Shown: one piece after another, positions 8,929 to 16,588 of the stretch
How the letters are laid out: every line of letters begins with the position of its first letter
How positions within the stretch are numbered: the stretch's first letter is position 1
NCBI GenBank assembly: GCA_964363305.1
Contig: CAYIHX010000018.1
Span: 4,189-68,188, forward strand
Origin: CAYIHX01 sp964363305
GTDB lineage: Bacteria; Bdellovibrionota; UBA1018
DNA length: 64,000 nt
Direction of reading: 5' to 3'
Translations under genes and position numbers: made by a program
Notes under the pieces: generated by a model
What the model saw: the letters and a program-made list of their open reading frames with translations, nothing else
Told to the model about the DNA's origin: nothing
Databases searched by the model: none

Positions 8929-9642
8929 GAGTTTCTCCTGGGTTCCTTGCTCATTGGGAAAAGGTTGACGGCCATTTCGTAGACCTGCTTTCTTTTCCCA
9001 GATTCCAAGAAGTCACAAAGCTCTTGGGTAAACTTTTCCATCCGGCGTTTGGCTTCGGGCAGCAACGCGGGGTCGATCGCCATTGTCATTGATGTGTGAT
9101 TGCGCTTGGCGATCGGAGTATTTTCCAGACTCGCGATGCTTTTTTCCAAAATCTGTTTTTGATGGCGGCGGTGTGCGCCAGTCGTCAGCTCTCGGTCGCC
9201 AGTTCGCATCTGTTTGAAAGCTGTCCAAATAGGTCAGCTCCAGGAGGGCGTAATGGTACCAATCGGCGATCACCTGAAAATGATCGAGCGAAACCTTTTC
9301 AATACGTCGGCGTTCACGCGCGGTTTGCCCCAGGAGGGCCTCTCCCTCCGCCACCACAGAGATACTTTTCCGTCTGCGTTGAAGTCCTCGTCCTTTTTGG
9401 ATCTGATCCAGCGACGTGAGAAACTCTCGCGCTTCTTCCGGCTCTAAACTCAAGCCCGCCAGTAGGCGCTTCACCGTACGACTCGAGGGGATCCGCTTGC
9501 CGGAAAGGAGTTGTGCGACAGCGCCGCTGCTCAAATCTAAACTTCGAGCGAAAGAACGTAATGAATACGAAGAGTTATTTCCTTGTCGAGTGGCAAGTTC
9601 TTCGCGTAGGCGGCGTTGATAGTAAGGCACTTGCCGGTTCAT
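8925..9642 (-). pseudogene. Broken TIGR02147 (DUF4423) regulator
   Basis: From ATG 9642 the frame encodes the family's N-terminal HTH (SYSLRSFARSLDLSSGAVAQL, GKRIPSSRTVKRLL) and the linker motif DHFQVIADWYHYALLELTYL, then becomes nonsense near 9225. A second frame ending at 8925 resumes with the C-terminal part (QKQILEKSIASLEN, AIDPALLPEAKRRMEKF). Compared with the intact paralogue at 12067 about 45-50 residues (the winged-helix part of DUF4423) are missing between them, so there is both a deletion and a frameshift. The gene sits directly upstream of the four exported-protein genes, so their control may have been lost or changed. Confidence 0.7.
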
Positions 9643-9813
9643 GGCGGGCGTCCTAACAGAGAGCATTGCAGCGAGCCACACTATTAGAAACGAACTGCTT
9701 CAAATAGCTAATTGAAGCGGGTCTGGATTTCAGTTGTTCATAAGTGGGAGCGAAAATGGGCCATGCTCTTCAAGTCACCCTTACATACTTGTGCAATCAA
9801 CCCAAGTACAGTA

Positions 9814-9858
9814 TGCTCTCAAGAGCAGATTAAGTGGTTTAATTTGCTCTTGAGGGCA
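9814..9858 (+). promoter_or_regulatory. Twin operator palindromes of hipBA
   Basis: Two near-perfect 14-bp palindromes, TGCTCTCAAGAGCA (9814-9827) and TGCTCTTGAGGGCA (9845-9858), have centres 31 bp apart, about three helical turns, so they face the same side of DNA. The second abuts the hipB start at 9863 and overlaps its GAGGG ribosome site. This fits autorepression by HipB dimers. Confidence 0.7.
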
Positions 9859-9862
9859 AATT

Positions 9863-10204
9863 GTGGTCGCTCGTAACACGCTTCTGGCTGCTCCCCCTTA
9901 TCCTGTCGAAAAGGCGCTCAAACGACTGGGCGAGAATTTGCGGACTGCGCGCTTACGGAGACGGCTGACCATCGAAGAAGTTGCACAGAAAGTCGGAGCG
10001 GGCGTCCGAGCGATCTCAGAAGCCGAAAAGGGTAAGCCCTCAGCCAGCGTTGCAGTCTACGTCGCACTTCTTTGGGCGTTCGATCTCCTGAGTGACTTTG
10101 AAATGCTTGCAGACCCCAGCCGCGATGCTGACGGCCAGGCACTGGCGCTTTCGCGAGAAGGCGCGCGCGCGCGCCGACGCAAGGGACTCAACAATGACTT
10201 CTAA
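9863..10204 (+). CDS. hipB: HipB-like XRE antitoxin/repressor
   Basis: This 113-residue protein starts at GTG 9863 (GAGGG eight bases upstream). Residues 18-75 form an XRE domain (LGENLRTARLRRRLTIEEVA, VRAISEAEKGKPSASVAVYV). It precedes and overlaps a HipA kinase gene by 11 nt, the standard hipBA order. It should bind the two palindromes at 9814-9858 and hold HipA inactive. The C-terminus is strongly basic (GARARRRK). Confidence 0.8.
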   Translation: MVARNTLLAAPPYPVEKALKRLGENLRTARLRRRLTIEEVAQKVGAGVRAISEAEKGKPSASVAVYVALLWAFDLLSDFEMLADPSRDADGQALALSREGARARRRKGLNNDF

Positions 10205-11483
10205 TGGTGAGCCCTCTGAGTGCTTTGTCTACATCACTCTACCGGGTCAAACTACCGCAGTGACTGCCGGACGGTTCGAGCTCACGACCCATAAAAATGG
10301 CACCCCACTGGGCCGCTTCGTCTACGGTAAACAATACCTGGCACTGCCTGATCCGGTCGCGCTTGATCCTGTCGAACTTAAACTCGGGGACCGTACTTAC
10401 GAGACCACCGGGCTCAAGGGGATTTTTGGAGCGCTTCGAGACGCTGGCCCGGATTACTGGGGCCGACGGGTCATTGAGCGGCATACCGGTAAACCCCTGC
10501 TCAGCGAACTGGGTTATCTGCTCCATTCGCCCGACGATCGCGCCGGCGCGCTGGGCTTTGGCCTGAATCGTACGCCTCCCGCGCCACGTCGAAAATTCAA
10601 CCAGACCTTGGATCTTGCGAAGTTACAGCAAATCGCGGGCGCGATTGTCGCCGAAGAAGACTTGCCTGCTGACGCAACGGTTGAGCAAGTCGGGGAATTG
10701 ATGCTGGTGGGTACCTCCATGGGTGGGGCGAGACCAAAATGTGTTGTTGAGGAGGGCGACGGTCTATGGATCGCCAAGTTCAATCGCCCAGACGACCAAT
10801 GGAATAACGCACGTGTGGAACATGCCATGCTCGTCCTCGCCCGGTCTTGCGGGATCACTACGGCGGAAAGCCGGGTGATCTCAGTCGCGGAGCGCGACGT
10901 ATTGCTCGTCAAGCGTTTTGATCGAGAAAAAACGAAAGGCGGCTACCATCGTGCTCGGATGGTCAGTGGCCTCACGTTACTGCGCGCGGAGGATACCCAT
11001 CATGCGAGGGACAAATGGTCTTACGTGCTTCTTGTGGAAGAGCTGCGGCGTGCAAGCGCACATCCCGAACACGACGCAGCCGAACTTTTTAGGCGTATGT
11101 GCTTCAACGCACTGATCTCAAACATCGACGATCACCCCCGCAATCACGCAATCATCGCGAAGGATCGCGATTGGAAACTCTCTCCTGCCTACGATCTGAC
11201 ACCCGCAACGCCAGTCAGCATAGAGCGGCGCGACCTCGCCCTGAGTATCGGCGACGCCGGTCGCTACGCAAACGCCGAAAATATTCTATCGCAAAGCTTG
11301 CGATTCCTCCTCAAACGGGAGGCGGCCGAAGCATTGGTTAACGAGATGGAAAAGTGTGTGAAGGCAAAGTGGTATGAAGTGGCCCGTAGTGTGGGTGTTT
11401 CTGAGCGTCACTGCGAGCTCATTTCAGGTGCGTTCGCGTATCCAGGATTTCGTCTGCCCACGCCTACCTCGTTCCTGATTTAA
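10194..11483 (+). CDS. hipA: HipA-family serine/threonine kinase toxin
   Basis: The start ATG 10194 lies inside the end of hipB; an upstream ATG at 10092 would duplicate hipB coding sequence. The 429 residues show the N-terminal HipA couple domain (GRFVYGKQYLALPDPVALDP), then the kinase core: nucleotide loop GTSMGGARPK with IAKF lysine, catalytic loop NIDDHPRNHAI and metal-binding SPAYDLTPA. HipA kinases phosphorylate an aminoacyl-tRNA synthetase such as GltX and induce growth arrest; the target here is not known. All catalytic positions that I can check are present. Confidence 0.85.
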   Translation: MTSNGEPSECFVYITLPGQTTAVTAGRFELTTHKNGTPLGRFVYGKQYLALPDPVALDPVELKLGDRTYETTGLKGIFGALRDAGPDYWGRRVIERHTGKPLLSELGYLLHSPDDRAGALGFGLNRTPPAPRRKFNQTLDLAKLQQIAGAIVAEEDLPADATVEQVGELMLVGTSMGGARPKCVVEEGDGLWIAKFNRPDDQWNNARVEHAMLVLARSCGITTAESRVISVAERDVLLVKRFDREKTKGGYHRARMVSGLTLLRAEDTHHARDKWSYVLLVEELRRASAHPEHDAAELFRRMCFNALISNIDDHPRNHAIIAKDRDWKLSPAYDLTPATPVSIERRDLALSIGDAGRYANAENILSQSLRFLLKREAAEALVNEMEKCVKAKWYEVARSVGVSERHCELISGAFAYPGFRLPTPTSFLI

Positions 11484-11849
11484 TAGACTAACGACACGGG
11501 TGCGACGAGGACGCGATCGTCCCATGCCCGTGGTTCCTCGTGGGCATCGACGGTTACCAGCACTTTGGAGTTGTTGTAGCTTCGCAAGAAGCTTGAAATG
11601 GACCCTTGGACGGCTCGGGTCAATTGTTCCGATGACTGGAGAGGAAGGATTCCCAGCACTCCCTTCTCGGTTCGAATCGCCAGGGGGATGCTCGAGCCCG
11701 CTCGAGTTTCGGTAGGCGAGGCCGACGCGCTTCGCTTCATCTGAAAGTTCTTCACGAGCAAGGAAGTTTTGCTCGTACTGATCCTCGAACCACGTAATGA
11801 AGCCCTTTCGTCCTCCTTCTTCGATCAGTGCGCGGCATCTCATGCACAT
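11480..11849 (-). pseudogene. Frameshifted small unknown protein
   Basis: From ATG 11849 one frame reads as a sensible protein (ALIEEGGRKGFITWFEDQYE, then REELSDEAKRVGLAYR) until about 11720. The frame ending at 11480 then continues sensibly (SSIPLAIRTEKGVLGILPL, then ISSFLRSYNNSKVLVTVD). A single frameshift near 11715 would join them into a protein of about 120 residues. It is convergent with hipA and touches its stop. The inverted repeat 11854-11902 lies just upstream of its start. No family recognised; functional status doubtful. Confidence 0.4.
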
Positions 11850-11853
11850 AACG

Positions 11854-11902
11854 GCATGGTATGCAGATATGAGCAATAGAGGCTTGTTTCTGCATACCAT
11901 GC
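11854..11902. repeat. 14-bp inverted repeat made of two GCATGGTATGC boxes
   Basis: GCATGGTATGCAGA (11854-11867) and its exact reverse complement (11889-11902) flank a 21-nt spacer. Each arm contains an 11-bp box GCAT-GGT-ATGC that is itself palindromic. It lies upstream of the frameshifted gene 11480-11849 and could be a double operator or a hairpin. There is no T-run, so it is not a classical terminator. Confidence 0.6.
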
Positions 11903-12066
11903 GGATCGGATGATAAACTAATAAGCTCCAGTGAACGAACTGGAAGTTCCGCAGAAGGCTCGAGTCTACAGCTAAAAAGGGCTTATTTTGTGCTGCCCAG
12001 CACGGACAGCACTTTGCTGCACACCCGCTTGATTTGCTCCAGTGACTCATATAGGTACGCCGCATC

Positions 12067-12861
12067 ATGCAGGGACCCAGAGCAAAGCAAGGCGGCTACC
12101 GCGCCTATCTCATCCAAGAACTGAAGCGACGCAAAGCCGCGCACCCACAGTATTCAATGCGAGCTTTTGCCAAATTCCTGGGCCTCGACTCTGGCTTCCT
12201 TTCTCGGGTTCTCGGTGGAACCAAGGATCTGTCTCCCGATCGGTCGGAGGAAATTGCGAGGAAACTGGGACTGTCGGCGGAGGGAGTCCTGGCGTTCAGG
12301 GGTCAGGTCGAACACGAACTAGGAAATCAGGCAGAGCCCTCGATCACTCAAACCACTATCCCCCTCGACCAATTTGAAATCATCGCGGATTGGCATCACT
12401 TCGCCATCCTGGGTTTAGTGACTTGCGTCGACTTTCGCCCCCAGCCAGCTTGGATTTCGCAACGCCTGGGAGTGCCTGAATTATCAGTCATCGATGCCTT
12501 GGGTCGACTCATCCGCCTCGGTTATCTGGAACAGCTTTCCGACGGAGGCTTGCGAAAACCGCAAACTCACGTAACAACGCCAAGCGGCACTCCCAGTCCT
12601 GCCTTACGCCACATGCATGCGCAACTGATGGAGAAGGCCAAGGACGCGCTTCTGACACAACCCATAGACAAGCGCGACATCACTTCTCTGAGTGGCTCGA
12701 TCGATCCAAACCTCATTCCCCAGGCCAAAGAAGAAATCCGGCGGTTTCGCGCACGCATGAAGGAGCTCTTTGTTTCGAGCAAAACGCCCACCCAGGTTTA
12801 CCAATTGAACGTCCAGCTCTTTGAACTGACACAAAACGAAGAAGAAGGAACCTGTCTATGA
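12067..12861 (+). CDS. TIGR02147 (DUF4423) family regulator
   Basis: This intact 264-residue member has the N-terminal HTH at about residues 10-65 (YSMRAFAKFLGLDSGFLSRVL), the linker motif FEIIADWHHFAILGL, a winged-helix-like DUF4423 part at about 125-165 (ISQRLGVPELSVIDALGRL) and the C-terminal SGSIDPNLIPQAKEEI block. The family is expanded in Bdellovibrio and Fibrobacter and is thought to regulate transcription; its ligand is unknown. The stop overlaps the start of an exported-protein gene by 4 nt (ATGA), which suggests that the pair is co-expressed and functionally linked. Confidence 0.8.
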   Translation: MQGPRAKQGGYRAYLIQELKRRKAAHPQYSMRAFAKFLGLDSGFLSRVLGGTKDLSPDRSEEIARKLGLSAEGVLAFRGQVEHELGNQAEPSITQTTIPLDQFEIIADWHHFAILGLVTCVDFRPQPAWISQRLGVPELSVIDALGRLIRLGYLEQLSDGGLRKPQTHVTTPSGTPSPALRHMHAQLMEKAKDALLTQPIDKRDITSLSGSIDPNLIPQAKEEIRRFRARMKELFVSSKTPTQVYQLNVQLFELTQNEEEGTCL

Positions 12862-14063
12862 AAGCGAAATCGATTCTTACCCTCCTCATCGCGTTACTAG
12901 CCGGACCCGCCTACGGACAATCTCTCGACGGAGGCTCAACGGCGGAAGGTGGCAACGGCGGTGGCGCCTGGGTTTGCCGTAGCCAAAACGAGAGCGGCCC
13001 GATCCGCTGGCTCCAGCTGTTGGATCTCTTCGAAGGCCGTACTTACGATACTCTTACTTTCAATGCGGCCAGTAGTCTGAGCCTCGAGGCAAACTTAGAA
13101 CGAGCGGCAACACGGTTTGCTCAGGCCTTTCCTCAGTACACTACAGACGGCTATCTTTTGAATGAGGCAATCGCCGACGTGAGGGCACGCACGCACCTGG
13201 TTGATGCGACACTCGAGTTGACCGACGACTGGCGACAGGATTTCCAGCCTCGAGCCGACACCTGTCGAAACGGAGTAATACGCCGAGTTCAGGTAGCCAA
13301 CTTTCGGGATCAAGTCGGAACCAGTGGGGAACTTGCGATCGACGAAGTTCTCTTTGATCGTCATCTAGACGATCTGGGGCGCTCGACTCTGTTTGTGCAT
13401 GAGGCCACCTACCGCTGGCTCCGGGGATCATTGGGTCTTCGACGAGGCCAAAGAGAACGAACTTCATCTTTATCTCGACGGCTAACGGGTCACTTAATGT
13501 CGGATGCATCCATCGAGGCGGTGGCGGCCATTCTGCCCCAGACTCCATACGAGCGGGCGAGTATCGCGGCGGCCGAGGACGCACGAAGGGTTGCGGCTGC
13601 AGAGCGCGCCAGGCTCGAGCAACTGGAGCGGGATCGCGCTGCGGCGAGCGATCGTAGAAACGGAACTTTGCGGTTTGAAATGACCTTCTCTGGACAAACA
13701 CTCCTTCGAAATACCCAGGTACGATTCTGTATGGACTTCGGCTTTGATGAAGAAGGCGAAGAGAGGTCCAACGTATGTTTTCAAGCCGTCCGGGACCCTA
13801 CAAGAAACCGCTTCACCGTTGAAATCCGGCGAGACCGGTTTCAACGTCTTTTTATGAGCAGGCTGTCTTTCAGCGGAAGTTTCAACAATATTCCGATAAA
13901 CGCTCAGAACCCAATGACCATGACCACTCGGATCACCGACGTAGCGAGCGGTTATCTCTATTTTGATACGGAACTGTTGCGTGCCGAGGCATCAAGAAGT
14001 CCCGGTATCCCGATCCGCAGGTCGTCCTCAGATACCTATTTGTGGGCGTTATTTCTTTATTAG
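12858..14063 (+). CDS. Exported GGNGGG-motif protein, unknown function
   Basis: The 401-residue protein has a signal peptide (MKAKSILTLLIALLAGPAYG), then EGGNGGGAWVCR and a short LLDLFEG block, a signature that I associate with a group of Bdellovibrio exported proteins. Residues 175-190 contain STLFVHEATYRWLR, a conserved His-Glu pair without a full HEXXH. An Ala/Arg/Glu-rich coiled coil lies at about 230-260 (AAAEDARRVAAAERARLEQL), followed by a beta-rich C-terminal domain. It is translationally coupled to the TIGR02147 gene upstream. The function is unknown. Confidence 0.7.
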   Translation: MKAKSILTLLIALLAGPAYGQSLDGGSTAEGGNGGGAWVCRSQNESGPIRWLQLLDLFEGRTYDTLTFNAASSLSLEANLERAATRFAQAFPQYTTDGYLLNEAIADVRARTHLVDATLELTDDWRQDFQPRADTCRNGVIRRVQVANFRDQVGTSGELAIDEVLFDRHLDDLGRSTLFVHEATYRWLRGSLGLRRGQRERTSSLSRRLTGHLMSDASIEAVAAILPQTPYERASIAAAEDARRVAAAERARLEQLERDRAAASDRRNGTLRFEMTFSGQTLLRNTQVRFCMDFGFDEEGEERSNVCFQAVRDPTRNRFTVEIRRDRFQRLFMSRLSFSGSFNNIPINAQNPMTMTTRITDVASGYLYFDTELLRAEASRSPGIPIRRSSSDTYLWALFLY

Positions 14064-14144
14064 CACAATGCATGGCGATTCCAGCGGTGATGGAGCCACT
14101 CCTTTTTCATCTCGTGGAGGGTCCTCAGCATCAGGAGTCCGCTC

Positions 14145-14281
14145 GGGGCGAGATTCGGTGGGGCGTACCTGACTTATCCGCAACAGACTTTGGATGAAAC
14201 GACCGTGGCCCATGAAGTCGGGCATTGGATCCATTTTCGCCTGGCCGGACAGGATCATTCGGATAGAGTTGCTCGCACGTC
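14145..14281 (+). pseudogene. Duplicated fragment of the exported metalloprotease gene
   Basis: These 137 bp match 15329-15465 with about five differences (about 96% identity). They encode GAYLTYPQQTLDETTVAHEV and the HEVGH zinc helix, but the homology begins and ends abruptly and no start or remaining protease sequence is attached. Beyond 14281 the frame runs into unrelated residues and stops at 14372. It is a recent partial duplication or a leftover of a deleted paralogue. Confidence 0.75.
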
Positions 14282-14479
14282 ATTTGTTCCCGCCAGAGCG
14301 GGGGTCGAGGAAGGAACTTCGGGGGCAATCGCCCAATTTGTTCAGCCGGGCACCCGGCTCAAGGGAACTTAGGCTTTTGGCGAATCAGGAGGCTGTTTAT
14401 AAATTAATGCAACGCGTTAATTTATCGTGACATGAGATCTTTTATGTGACAAAGGTTCTCAAAACTTAGGAGATTCCTT

Positions 14480-15001
14480 ATGAGCGCCAAAATGCACCGT
14501 TTTATTATCCTCGGACTGTCGTTGGTCGGTATTCCGGCAGCACATGCTCGGTTGGAGCAGGTCACTTTTTGTTCAACAACTATGATAGTTGAACGCCCAC
14601 TGGGCGTCGATTCTTACACCGACTGCGTGGCTGGAGGTACTGCATACTACCCAGCCTCCGCGAGCCAGTTCATGGGATGTCTCCGTGGTGAGACACAGAT
14701 TACTTGTACTGGCCCGGCGATGGAAGTGGATCGCATCGTTCTGAGACAACGCAAGGAAACGAACCTGCCGACTTTTAGCCGGGTAGCTTCGCCATCTCCG
14801 ATCGGCGAAGTGCCAATGTGGGATGTTGAAAGCATGGCAATGTACATGAGAATGCGCGGTGACGAGTCTGGTGCTGCCGCCCTTCTTCAGGCTTGGAAAG
14901 ATGCCCAGATTCAAAATTGCGAGGCGAGTGGTTCCTCCGCGTCTCAATGCGAACAGCAGTTACTGCAGATGAGGTCGCAGTCCTATCAGCAGATGCAGTA
15001 A
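14480..15001 (+). CDS. Exported protein of unknown family
   Basis: The 173-residue protein follows an AGGAG site. Its signal peptide (MHRFIILGLSLVGIPAAHA) is preceded by four residues. The mature part has six to seven cysteines, a stretch of Ser/Pro (VASPSPIGEVP), and a C-terminal helical segment rich in Gln and Ser (CEQQLLQMRSQSYQQMQ). It lies between the protease fragment and the intact protease gene. The family is not recognised. Confidence 0.65.
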   Translation: MSAKMHRFIILGLSLVGIPAAHARLEQVTFCSTTMIVERPLGVDSYTDCVAGGTAYYPASASQFMGCLRGETQITCTGPAMEVDRIVLRQRKETNLPTFSRVASPSPIGEVPMWDVESMAMYMRMRGDESGAAALLQAWKDAQIQNCEASGSSASQCEQQLLQMRSQSYQQMQ

Positions 15002-15061
15002 GCGAATACGCCACTGAAATCTGCAGCAGCCCAGCCTCCTGTTTTGTGCTATAACGCACCC

Positions 15062-15973
15062 ATGCTCATGCGAACGAGTGGAGTCGTGGCATTCTTGTTT
15101 TCGGTGGGTGTCCTTTCGTCTGCTCAGTCCCTTGGCGCTCCCGGTCCCAGGCTCGTGGAAGTTGCGCCTGCGGCGCGTGTGGAAGACCGAGCGGTCCGTT
15201 CTCAAGCCCGCCGAATCGTCACTGCTCAGATTCGCTTCTATAATCGGTTTCTCAGGCAAATGGAGTTGCCGACTCTGAACGGGATGTTCGTGTCGCTGAA
15301 GCGCGACCCGCGCACCTCAACGGCGGGCGGGGCGAGTTTCGGTGGGGCGTACCTGACTTATCCGCAACAGACTTTGGATGAAACGACCGTGGCTCATGAA
15401 GTCGGGCATTGGATCCATTTTCGCCTGGCCGGACAGGATCATTCGGATGGAGTCGTTCGCACGTCGGCGGAGATTCAGCAGCAGATCGGCGTTCAAGAGG
15501 GCATCGCTAACATCTTGTCCGCGTTATTCACCGGTGAACCCGTCATCGGCGCGCAAGACCATTACGATTTCGTAGTGAGCGTAAACAGGTTTGTGCGGTT
15601 TCCAGATCGAGTGCCGACGATCGGAGACTTCATGCGTGGGATTTTAAATGCTCCGCTGTATAACGACGCTTACCCCTGGTCGGCCGAGCAAACGCGCGGT
15701 CAATATGGTGCGCTCATGAGCGCGCCCACGCGCGAGCGCGAATTGGATTTGCCGAGTCCGTATCTGAGTTCGGCAGTATTCACGCAGCCTCTGTGGCTGG
15801 CGGCTCAGCGTTTCGGTCGCGCCCGCGTGGTGCGCTGTCTGTTGCGGGCGCTTGATGGATATCGCAGTTACGTGATCTACTCCGACTTCGCGGCCCGCAT
15901 CCTCGAGTCCTGCGCCGCAGATGGAGCGGTTCGCGATTTTCTCGCAGCCGAGTTCGAGCAGCGGGGGATTTGA
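15062..15973 (+). CDS. Exported zinc metalloprotease (HEXXH...E type)
   Basis: I choose ATG 15062 because a signal peptide follows (MRTSGVVAFLFSVGVLSSAQ); an upstream GTG at 15044 only adds polar residues. The mature protein has TVAHEVGHWIHFRL, a canonical HEXXH helix with its catalytic Glu. About 35 residues later QEGIANILSALFTG offers a third glutamate ligand, as in gluzincins. The remaining 150 residues are helical. Substrate unknown; a periplasmic or secreted role is likely. The segment 15329-15465 around the active site is the source or partner of the 14145-14281 duplication. Confidence 0.7.
   Translation: MLMRTSGVVAFLFSVGVLSSAQSLGAPGPRLVEVAPAARVEDRAVRSQARRIVTAQIRFYNRFLRQMELPTLNGMFVSLKRDPRTSTAGGASFGGAYLTYPQQTLDETTVAHEVGHWIHFRLAGQDHSDGVVRTSAEIQQQIGVQEGIANILSALFTGEPVIGAQDHYDFVVSVNRFVRFPDRVPTIGDFMRGILNAPLYNDAYPWSAEQTRGQYGALMSAPTRERELDLPSPYLSSAVFTQPLWLAAQRFGRARVVRCLLRALDGYRSYVIYSDFAARILESCAADGAVRDFLAAEFEQRGI
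15329..15465 (+). repeat. Second copy of the 137-bp duplication (inside protease gene)
   Basis: Direct repeat of 14145-14281, offset 1184 bp, about 96% identical, covering the HEVGH active-site region. Confidence 0.8.
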
Positions 15974-16325
15974 GCCCCTGGTTCAGTAATCGCCCGAACT
16001 CCGAAGCAGGAATCACAACCGTGTGAAGGCCGTTGGTGATCCAGGCCTCGCGCATACCGAAGCGCTGGGCATCTAAAGCGTAGAGGGCGAGGTCGGCCTC
16101 GCTCGGCACGAGCTCTCCACCGAGTTGGAGGTTGATCATGAAGGGGTGATTGTGGAGCCCCGCCATGACGATGTAATCGCGCAAAGCCCTCGAGAGTGGA
16201 AGCGCGCTGGAGGCGAAAACCGTCTCTGCCTGTTGCGTCCAGACCTGGACGAGCATGCCGCGTTTCTGCTTCGAGGAGGGAGGTGGCAGATTGCCAGAAA
16301 CCAGAGATGCCTCATGATCGGCTGA
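15974..16325 (-). pseudogene. Remnant of a conserved HNHPF/TNG-type protein
   Basis: Reading leftward, an open frame gives protein-like sequence: VSGNLPPPSSKQKRGMLVQV, then SRALRDYIVMAGLHNHPFMI, then VPSEADLALYALDAQRFGMR and EAWITNGLHTVVIPASEF. It has no start before a stop at 16326 except the internal ATG 16256. At its 3' end it runs without a stop into the antisense of the protease gene, where the predicted residues turn into Arg-rich nonsense (open to 15780). Both ends thus look truncated. The family is not recognised with certainty. Confidence 0.45.
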
Positions 16326-16370
16326 TTATTTGAAGCTTGGCCATCATGTCCACCTGCTAAAGCGGGCGGT

Positions 16371-16556
16371 GATCAGCTCCCCGATCGAGCCTATTCGCTC
16401 CGGGCATTTGCGCGTGACCTAGGAATGAGTCCCGCGTATTTAAGTCTTTTACTCAAGGGTCGGAAAAGAGGCCTCCATCGTTCTTCCCTGCAATCTAACG
16501 CAGCAACCTTGATCTCTAGGGCCACAACAACAGGCGGCTTGCCTTTGTACTGTTGA
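16371..16556 (+). pseudogene. N-terminal fragment of a TIGR02147 regulator
   Basis: A frame without a start codon encodes YSLRAFARDLGMSPAYLSLL followed by LKGRKRGLHRSSLQSN, which aligns closely with the HTH of the intact regulator at 12067 and the broken one at 9642. It stops at 16556 and the rest of the gene is absent. The last seven bases overlap the 38-bp repeat at 16550-16587. Confidence 0.65.
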
Positions 16557-16587
16557 CGCGCCGGGCATCAAAAAGTGCTCGGATCCC
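16550..16587. repeat. 38-bp perfect repeat, copy 1
   Basis: Identical to 26946-26983 over 38 bp in the same orientation. It contains a 7-bp stem (CCGGGCA / TGCTCGG, one G-T pair) with an 8-nt loop. It ends 1 bp from the stop codon of the leftward HEAT-repeat gene. Confidence 0.9.
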
Positions 16588-16588
16588 C

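Noticed and set aside
16550..16587. The 38-bp repeat as an integron attC site
   Set aside because: The ends do not fit the RYYYAAC / GTTRRRY core sites and no integrase gene is near.
16550..16587. The 38-bp repeat as an intrinsic terminator
   Set aside because: The stem is short and no T-run follows on either strand.
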